Positions 56,367 to 64,000 of a DNA stretch of 64,000 nucleotides are shown here, one piece after another. Location of the stretch: positions 13,714,839 to 13,778,838 of the forward strand of contig CAMGYJ010000002.1 in the NCBI GenBank assembly GCA_946122785.1. Reading direction: 5' to 3'. The DNA is from Linum tenue (Eukaryota; Streptophyta; Magnoliopsida; Malpighiales; Linaceae). A program made the position numbers and the translations under genes. Every line of letters begins with the position of its first letter. Within the stretch, counting starts at the first letter, position 1. Under the pieces are notes generated by a model. It did no database searches and was not told the origin of the DNA. It saw only the letters and a program-made list of their open reading frames with translations.

Positions 56367-59300
56367 CAGCAACACATTATAATAGTTTGACAAAACACAT
56401 GTGATTTTTTAATAACAATGAAAATATCGACAAAAGGAATACTACATACATGCATTTGTTAAAAATGTAGTGATAAATTATTGATAATATTTGTTTTAAG
56501 ATAGACAATATTCGTGAATGATCCCTTTAAACCAACTAATTATGTTGACATTCGGAGAGCAGTTATATACTGGTGTTTACACAAAACTAAAATAGGTGGA
56601 TCATGGCACACACCTATGGAACAGGATGGAAGTATGCGTTGTTGTTTCCGTCGCCGTGAAGTTTTTGTCGTGCTTCTAATGAGCGTCAGAGAATATTTAC
56701 CTTGTATGGGTCATTAACGGTGACCGGATTTGCTCTCTTTGCTCAATTGTAAGGATAGCACCTGATTGTAAGAAGATAGTCCAAACGATTATTATAAAGG
56801 CAACGGAAGCACTTTCCATTAACCAATATCCTCTGCCAACTTATTAATGTCAGGAAAAATGGATGTGGGTGCATAAAATAGTAATGTATAAATAAAAAAA
56901 ATCATCAAAATAATTACCGCTAAAAAATTAGGATAAGCCAAGTAGCAGAGAGAAGTTTAAACTAACCACCAGTAGCTACTGAGTATAGAAAAAGGAGACA
57001 GGAGAGAGCATGTCAAGTGAGTTTTCAATATTGAGATTGAACAAAACCAAAGAACGGAAGGAAGTCGAAGAAAGAAATAAGGAAAGAACACAAAAAACAA
57101 TTTCCTTCTCCCTCTCTATCCTTTTCTAAAATCAGCTGCTCGTCTGATCTTGGAAAGAAAGAAGACGTTTTAGATGGCATTGGCCAACCAAACTCTTTTC
57201 TGCTTTCTTCTTTTGTGTGTATATACCAATTCTGCAAAGTCACTATCGCACAATGACTACACGCTCACAACACGTAACAAACACAATACAACAACCCAGG
57301 AAAATTATAATATTAGAACTGATAGGGACAATTCATGTCACCAATATTCCATTGTCGATATAATAAATGTTCAATAGCCAGTCACCATCCAAAAATCTCT
57401 ATTGTGATAAATTTGTCCTGCTAAAAAGGATACTATGTCATTACCCATTGTGGCCTACAAGTATCAATAGTATTTGCCTTACTGTTCCTTTCATGATGAA
57501 ATCAAAAGTGAAAGTCCTATGTTCCAGTATTGTACTGGCGAATGAACTGGAAGAATTAGTCATTTAGTGTTCAATAGTTAACGGTTGATATAACAACTCA
57601 CGATATATAACATACAAAACTTGTATAGTATATTAATTTAAGAATTAAATTATCAATGAGCAAAAATAACGTTGATACTATCCTTTTAGCAAGATTCGTA
57701 CAATACATACAACATAAGGTTTCGTTCGTCATGCGCCTTCAAATGAAATTTAATATTTGTATTTAAGTAGAAAGTGCCACAATTAATTTTCTTTAGTTGA
57801 ATAACTGCCAGAATTAGTCATTATGGATGATTGTCGAAATCTCACTCTGTGTTGAGTTTTTAATTCCTAATTTTTGTAGGATATACTACAATCATACAAC
57901 ATACAAACAATATATTTTTAAATTTCAAAAATTAATACAATATGTCTAATTAGAATACATAAATCGAATAAAAGCATCAATTTATAAAATCTCAACAACC
58001 AAACATCCTCTTACATTCATAAGCACTACAATTGCATATTTGCATTTGCAACCAATGCTAGTTTCTTTTAGCCCAATAGAGTTTATATAAGTCGAACATG
58101 ATGAATCACACTTTAATCATATATGTATTTTATGTGACCCTATCGCATTTTCTGTGCGTTTGAAATTCATTTTGCCATGAGCTATGCATAAAGTCATTCA
58201 ACTGTGAAACATATAGATACCCCTTTTTATCGTCGAAGGATTCCAAATGAAATTGACGCTTAATTAGATACCAAAATTTTCATAAAACTATAAGATGTAA
58301 TGGTCATATTCACACCCAAAGGTAAGTTGAAATATTACACGTTAGCATCACGTGTATTGTCATGCGAGATGTATACTAATTTAATTTCTGTCCAGAAATT
58401 TTTGTGTTTTTAAAATTGTACAAGCGAGATGTTAAACCAGTGGTAATTAATTTTTCAAATGCTACCAATTGACGGGTGAATTAGTCGATTACATTATGAT
58501 TAATTAAAATTAATCTTTGCATGGCATAAACGAACAGTCCCTTATCCACGTAAGCGATACACGGAGCAAGTGTTTTGTACGGAACGACGAGCCAGGTTCA
58601 AAAGAGCTGACACAAGTTTTAAACTGAATTTAATTATAATTGTCATTCTCGTTATTAAAATGAAATCAATAGCTGGAGCATCGTTCCATGTTGCACAATG
58701 GTCCCAACTTGATATTTTTATTTTGCATATTAATTGTCGTACGATGACAGATTCAATATTAATTAACTCTAATTAAGTTGGAATAATGGATTCTCTCTGT
58801 AACCATACGACAGAAAACCATGGCATATACATTGTAATACTTTCTATGTCACACTTGCGTATTGACAAAAGGAAAAAAAGTTGCAATTATTATGAATATA
58901 AATTTACCGACAAAAAAATTAACGATTTATCAATAAATATTTTACCTGCTATGATTATTCAACAAAACAACAACCAATGTGCGCACAAAGTAACGAACCA
59001 TGGTTCATGACATCGACCCTTAGTTGCCCAACTCCACGCGGAGTCTTCAATTCCACAAAAACAAATCCTCAAGATGAGATTGTTTTTTATACCAACAAAA
59101 TGTAACATGCCCTCCCAGTATGTTGACAAATTGGTACCTAGAATTTAAAAAATTTATTTTGAAATAGGTAAAAGTAGGAACATTACAAGATTGCATTTGA
59201 TCTTCAATAAAATAAATAGTGTTGCATAGAATATCATTGGAATTCGTGCATAACATAATTTAATTTTTTCCTTTGTAATGAAATGAACAAATCTATATCT

Positions 59301-59390
59301 ATATATTATTAGCAAAGTCATTCTACAAGTATCATAAACATTTTATACATATGCCAGCACAATCTTTGATACACCAACAAAAACATATTA
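56367..59390. other. A/T-rich intergenic DNA
   Basis: About 3 kb with no assignable gene. The ATG at 57174 opens a short frame with a hydrophobic start (MALANQTLFCFLLLCVY) that could be a signal-peptide exon, but no continuation was recognised. Confidence 0.4.
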
Positions 59391-59412
59391 CTTCAACCAC
59401 TCATGCTGCAGG

Positions 59413-59765
59413 ATGTCAGATATTCACGAGGGCCACCTTTACCGCCTCCACCCAAATGATAATCATTCTATGGTGTTAATATCCACGACTCTTAACGGAG
59501 AAAACTATGGATATTGGTCTACTTCAATGCAAACAACATTGTGCTTGAAGAATAAAATCGCATTCATTGATGGAAGCTCCGAACGACCGCTAGTCGTCGA
59601 CACGATGTCTCTTGCGCGGGATGAAGCTAACGCAATGGTAAAAGGATGGATATACCAGTCCATTGATCCTAGCATCGTAAAAAGCTTGCCATGGTTTGAT
59701 TCTGCCATGGAAGTGTGGGAGGATTTGAAGAGCCGTTTTATTATAGCAAGCACGGCAGAGGAAGC
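59413..59765 (+). pseudogene. Ty1/copia gag N-terminal fragment
   Basis: The frame carries the N-terminal gag pattern of plant copia elements: LISTTLNGENYGYWSTSM, LKNKIAFIDGS, MVKGWIYQSIDPSI and SAMEVWEDLKSRF. No zinc knuckle, pol or LTR is adjacent, so only a short piece of a retroelement was left here. Confidence 0.8.
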
Positions 59766-61007
59766 AGATCCTTGCAAGATGAAGGATTACACAATCACCG
59801 TTCCATGCTCGTGCTTTTTTGTAACCACAAGCCCCCAGTTTCTCACCCAACATAAAATGGTAAGTTTTTTTATGTTATAAATTTTTCTATAGCAGCACGC
59901 CCATATTGTCAAACTACCATAATTGGTAAAATTATAACTCTGAATCGTCTGATTTTGTGACACCAGGATATTCCATTGAACTTTACTCACAAATATGGGT
60001 CGGAGCTCTCATCACCGATAATTTTTCATTTACCAACGGGAGATTCTTGGATAATCGGAGTTAACAGGGAGCAGACACACAATCATTATTTTTCACTGAT
60101 AATTTGCACCAATTTATGCAACATTATTCAATAACTACCGGTTGTGTCCTACATTTTAAATACACTGGCATGAGTAATTTTACAGTCAATATATTCAACC
60201 TCAACGGTCACTCGTTCTTCAACTACGATATCGGGAAAAAGAATAACACAGAAGTCATCATGGGAAAAAATGTGGCCACTCTAAGCAGCAATCCAAAAGA
60301 TATTGGCGTAACTGCACGTCATTCGATAAAGCTGGCGGTAAAAGGCACAGAAAGAATTCGACAACCAGACGATGGTAAGTACACTATCACTATGGTTCAA
60401 CCATATTTCTCTTGATTTTTAAACTACTATTCAATAACGGCACATCTTCACATTCACAATCATATATGTATTAATGTTTTGAAATAATGCATTACAGAAC
60501 ATTTCAACGCGGTCATGAAACTTGGCAAAGAGAAGGGAATCTACTCAACTCGAATCCTGCGTCTATCAATGTACGATCCACTCATAAGCTGTAGGAGGCC
60601 AATAATAGAAGAATTACTATCAGAACCCAAATATCTGTCATACATAACAGTCATGACCCGTACACAAATCACAAGCCGCACAAAACCCGTAATAAAATTA
60701 ATCTACATCATATCAAATATTATCAATTGCACACGTTTAATTAATTTAATTAGTTATATTTCATTAATGTAGCTCGTGCCTCATGACTTCATAAAAAAGT
60801 ACATTACAGACGAATGCGACAATGTATTCCTCGTTGCAAGGGGTACCAAGTATAACATAAGACTGAAGAGAAGAAGCGAGTACAGTGTGAGACTTATTGT
60901 CAGAAACTGGCTTTCATTTTGCTACACTACAAGTTGGCGACGTTTGTCTATTCCAGAAAGTGGATTCCATTGATTTTATTTTGGAAGTTAACATTTTTCG
61001 TGCTTAA
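59413..61007 (+). pseudogene. Chimeric locus: copia gag fragment fused in frame to a decayed two-B3-domain (REM-like) gene
   Basis: Exon 1 (59413-59859) encodes about 117 residues of Ty1/copia gag and then the start of a B3 domain (CFFVTTSPQFLTQHKM). A GT donor follows, and exon 2 (59967-60374) continues DIPLNFTHKYGSELSS and TGDSWIIGV, then NLHQFMQHYSITTGCVL and FTVNIFNLNGHSFFNYD, a B3 fold. Exon 3 is about 60498-60688. Exon 4 is about 60773-61007, with LVPHDFIKKYITDECDNV and, after a frame change, LQVGDVCLFQKVD and EVNIFRA then stop: a second B3 domain. Frame breaks in a T-run near 60089 and near 60910 mark it as a pseudogene, unless they are sequencing errors. Intact REM proteins bind DNA through B3 domains. 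Confidence 0.7.
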
Positions 61008-61343
61008 CGGATAATTCATCAGCGCATGAACATATATCTGTAGTGGTTTGGTATGCCTGGTTCAAAAGTTATGTCGGTTACAATAGTATACAATACCATT
61101 CTCTTTACGTGCTTGCAAAAAAATATGATGCATACATATGTACCATTTCTGTCACACATATTTATGTAATAGCTAAGGAAAATTATAGATAGCATATAAT
61201 GACACAATCTTGATAATTTAAAATGTTTATCTCAAGAAAACTAACTTGCAATATTCATAAAAAAATTGCAATCGTTTAAACTTTTTTACAAAGAGTTGTA
61301 GTCCACTACGATAAACTGGTATAATTTTCACTGGTCGTAAAGG
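61008..61343. other. Intergenic DNA
   Basis: A/T-rich; no gene or element recognised between the B3 locus and the hAT element. Confidence 0.4.
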
Positions 61344-61351
61344 CTAAAACC

Positions 61352-62271
61352 CAACGCTGTCAAAGCCGAGCCGGAGTATGACCCGGTAACGTGAACGACT
61401 TGGTCATTAGTGGTCCAGCCGGCATTAGACCGTTTAAAAACCGTTTGAGAACCGGTACCTAATAAACAGCCGGCATTCTCCCTGTCCCTTGCCCGAAAGG
61501 TGTTCCATCTTTTACCTCTCCCTCCTATCCTATGGCGTTGGAAGCTGCGATCTACTCGCAAGACCCGTTTGGTTACCCACCATTATTCAAGGACCACTAT
61601 GGCTATGGCTTCCAGTAAGAACAACAACAAGAAGAAGACGACGCCCTCGGAATAATCCTCGAGGACAAAATAATGTTCAACGATTCCATCGCCACATTTT
61701 TCAACCCGTCGCCGCAGGAGGAAGCTCTGGCGGGGTCCACGTCTATTGCCCCCGCACGGCAGAAGCGGCGGTGGACCAAGAACGCGAAGAACAAAGAGGA
61801 GATAGAGAGCCACAGGATGACTCACATCGCGGTGGAGCGCAACCGGAGGAAACAGATGGCGACGGCCGATGGCGTCAAGCGATGGCGAACGGCGACGACG
61901 TCGAGCGATGGCGAATGACGGCGGGGAACGGCGACGGTGAACGGCGACTGCGGAGGGCGAGGCTTCTTCGTTCTTCCGTCTTCGTGTCTGGCTGCGAAGG
62001 AAGGGGGAAGAAATGAATTGAATTAGGGTTACGTTTTCATTCAGCCCCTTTCATTTTCATTTTCGATTTTTATTTATTTATTAAAGCAACCGGCCCAAAT
62101 GGTAAAAGCCGGCCGAGCGGCTCGAGCGGTTCGAGCGGTTAACCGCTTCGGCCGCTCGCCGACCGCCCCAATTAACCACTCCGGCTAAATAGCTGAGTCG
62201 AGCCGGTTGTATGGCCGGGTGGCGGTTTTCTCGACTCGGCCGGCCGGCTCGGCTCGGCTTTGACAGCACTG
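61352..62271. mobile_element. hAT element carrying a captured bHLH gene fragment (Pack-hAT)
   Basis: The inverted termini CAACGCTGTCAAAGCCGAGCC and the reverse complement of GGCTCGGCTTTGACAGCACTG (20-21 bp, two mismatches near the tip) are flanked by the exact 8-bp repeat CTAAAACC at 61344-61351 and 62272-62279. The right subterminal region is full of GAGCGG/CGGCCG words. Length is 920 bp with no transposase. The interior holds the bHLH fragment at 61532-61918. Termini of the CARNGCTGTCAAA type resemble the CAAAGCAGTCAAA hAT at 8716. Confidence 0.87.
61532..61918 (+). pseudogene. Truncated bHLH transcription factor (bHLH96/94/99 subgroup) inside a hAT element
   Basis: Starts MALEAAIYSQDPFGYPPLF, matching the characteristic N-terminus of Arabidopsis bHLH96-type proteins (subgroup Ia). 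An in-frame TAA follows FQ at 61616. The same frame then runs through an acidic/Gln stretch to [18 protein letters not shown] and [13 protein letters not shown], the basic region with the His-Glu-Arg DNA contacts. Coding similarity stops just after the basic region and is replaced by unrelated [16 protein letters not shown] and a stop. Helix 1, the loop, helix 2 and the C-terminal domain are missing, so it cannot dimerise as a normal bHLH. Confidence 0.88.
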
Positions 62272-62279
62272 CTAAAACC

Positions 62280-62704
62280 AATACCATGATGGTTTGATCA
62301 TTTATACTCGTACATATACATACACATCCACAAAATATCGTGATTACAATCAATGGCTCAGACCAAAATGAGGAAAAAGATGGATGCAAATATAGACATA
62401 CAAAACAACAACAGTCATGCCAAAATTAATTTTCATCAGATCAACGCATTTTTTTAGCAAATACAAACAGCATTACATGGACAAAATACAATATAAAGTA
62501 GCTACACCCCGCAACTACTGCAACCAAATCACAACGGCCAACCAACCCACCAAACTGATAAAAGATACCCTCCAAAGGAACCAAACCCTCAAAGTACATT
62601 CGACACCCAACAGAAGCCAGATTCATGCCCACATTGCAATGAGCAGTGGTCAACGGATTTAACATACTATAAATAAACCTTGTAGACAACTCTAGCCGTG
62701 AACG
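62280..62704. other. Intergenic DNA or 3' flank of the minus-strand exons
   Basis: No coding similarity noticed. May be the 3' part of the transcript unit at 62705-63700. Confidence 0.35.
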
Positions 62705-63700
62705 CTAGTTGAAATACATAACCGATGCAGCCCACATGTTATGAATTTGTAGATGCACAACATCTCCATCAACAAATAAATTGGAAATAGAAACATCGAC
62801 ACAGAACTGCTTAGTCTCTATGTTTGCAACAGCTTGACGAAAGATTTCTTCTCCTTCGGGATCATTGGGTGCGAAAGATTCCGGTGTTCGTCTGAGTGCA
62901 GCAATTGCGGCTTCATTAGTCAGACAGAAAGTGGAGGATGTATATCCATCATCCACAACCACAATCAACATACCTATCATGGGGCCAAATTTTTTTTCAC
63001 TTTATCATCATAGTATTCAATGCACCCAACAACGGCTAGATGAATCATATACAGTTACCTGAACGAATCAAGCATTCGACTGTATGCATTCGCCCTCATT
63101 ACAACACGATTGATTGTAATAAGACACCGGTAACATACCTAAAAATAACAAAGGGTCAGCAAATCACACCAATATATGAATATAGCTAACTTGTAGGTAT
63201 AATATTTATGATTAATGTGCATCATGTAATATATTTTCAAACAAATACAATATAGATTACAAAGCATTAATATGTGCATCTTACTTGAGGATCAAGAGTG
63301 GCATCCTCAATTAAATCAATCAAATCGGGTAAAATAATACAGTTTGATAATCGACCCCTTGCACACCGAATGTTTCCAGATACAAGCAGCGGAAATATCG
63401 TAATCAGCATGTTGATATGAGAAAACCTAAAAAAAGATTGTTTAATAAGTTACCGATAACAATGAAATTACGACAATAGATACAACAAACCGCATGCACG
63501 ACGAACAACCTATCCCATAATTCCCGGATCGGAGGTATGTCCGACCGCAAATATAAATGGGTTGCAGGGGTATCTTCCAGGTGGAACGACAAATCCCCAC
63601 CCACCAGATCTACAACAAAAACTAATTTATTATAGACACGAGAATATACAATATGTATATCCATAAATAAACATACAACACGTTTCGTGAACATAATCAT
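62705..63700 (-). CDS. Unassigned minus-strand exons, possibly an OB-fold/RPA1-like gene, partial
   Basis: Several plausible minus-strand exons read in series. About 63605-63489 gives LVGGDLSFHLEDTPATHLYL and RSDIPPIRELWDRL. About 63420-63282 gives LITIFPLLVSGNIRCARG and IEDATLDPQ, ending at a possible GT donor. About 63137-63062 gives VCYRCLITINRVV. About 62980-62705 gives MIGMLIVVVDDGYTSSTFCL, FAPNDPEGEEIFRQAV and a stop. The THLYLRSDIPPI and IGMLIVVVDDGYTSSTF patterns recall OB-fold domains of plant RPA1-like proteins, but no zinc-binding motif is clear. The 5' end may lie beyond the window or be missing. It may be a Helitron-borne relic. Confidence 0.35.
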
Positions 63701-64000
63701 GAACCTTGCATTCTTGGAGAGCTGTCTTTTTTATATTCAATGCCACCAAAATATTCTATTAAAAATTAGAGTTATGCATGTATATTCATAATTTATACAA
63801 GTTAGCACATGGACTTCAAATTGTAAAAACACCAATCGTGCCACAAAATCAAAATTTTCATTTTGTTAGTAAATTGCAATTTAATGACGAATCTATAACG
63901 ATATCATCCAAATAGAAATGGAAAGCATCACGTTCGCTATTTTCTTTTCTAAAGAATGACAACTTTTCCACCTAAACCAGAAGATACATAAATCAACAAT
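63701..64000. other. Right edge of the window
   Basis: A/T-rich. May contain upstream exons of the minus-strand locus, but nothing can be assigned. Confidence 0.3.

Noticed and set aside
57174..57377. A secreted small peptide gene with a hydrophobic N-terminus
   Set aside because: The sequence after the hydrophobic start is low-complexity Asn/Thr, with no cleavage or Cys pattern and no promoter support.

Overview
The window is nuclear DNA of a flowering plant, almost certainly a eudicot. It has short GT-AG introns, A/T-rich intergenic DNA, plant-type LINE, Ty1/copia, Mutator-like (MULE) and hAT elements, and plant gene families (PMT-type methyltransferase, CC-rich glutaredoxin protein, REC8 of the Arabidopsis SYN1 type). 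I cannot name the species. All exon models were built by eye from splice signals, reading phase and family similarity.

Layout. (1) 1-12.2 kb is a repeat field: two nested MULEs, the inner one carrying a berberine-bridge-enzyme-like gene fragment; two copies of a foldback element; two nested hAT-like elements; a solo LTR; and a MITE. (2) 12.2-19.85 kb is a decayed LINE on the minus strand with a 17-bp target duplication, itself split by a 1.85-kb MULE with a 9-bp duplication. (3) 19.86-27.15 kb is a Sirevirus-like Ty1/copia element, minus strand, with 638-bp LTRs and an extra ORF downstream of pol. It sits exactly at the end of the LINE target duplication.

(4) 29-51 kb is a gene island in which every protein gene lies on the plus strand: multiple inositol polyphosphate phosphatase (11 exons), a young non-autonomous LTR element in its 3' flank, tRNA-Lys(CUU), tRNA-Ser(CGA), translation initiation factor eIF2-alpha (7 exons), a PMT23-like Golgi methyltransferase (8 exons), the meiotic cohesin kleisin REC8 (about 25 exons), and an intronless glutaredoxin-like protein. 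(5) 52-64 kb is again repeat-rich and full of captured or broken genes: an NRT2 nitrate-transporter fragment beside a MULE arm, a Pack-MULE carrying a broken GH17 beta-1,3-glucanase fragment, a copia gag fragment running in frame into a decayed two-B3-domain gene, a hAT element carrying a truncated bHLH gene, and unassigned minus-strand exons at the right edge.

The strongest unusual observation is in REC8. About 0.8 kb covering the exons for most of the C-terminal winged-helix (SMC-binding) domain is tandemly duplicated. Splice sites, phases and reading frame are preserved in both copies, and a fused exon joins them, which predicts a roughly 792-residue kleisin with one incomplete winged helix before the complete one. 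The second theme is the density of gene-capturing DNA transposons. Three complete elements carry recognisable host-gene pieces, and the NRT2 fragment is a probable fourth.
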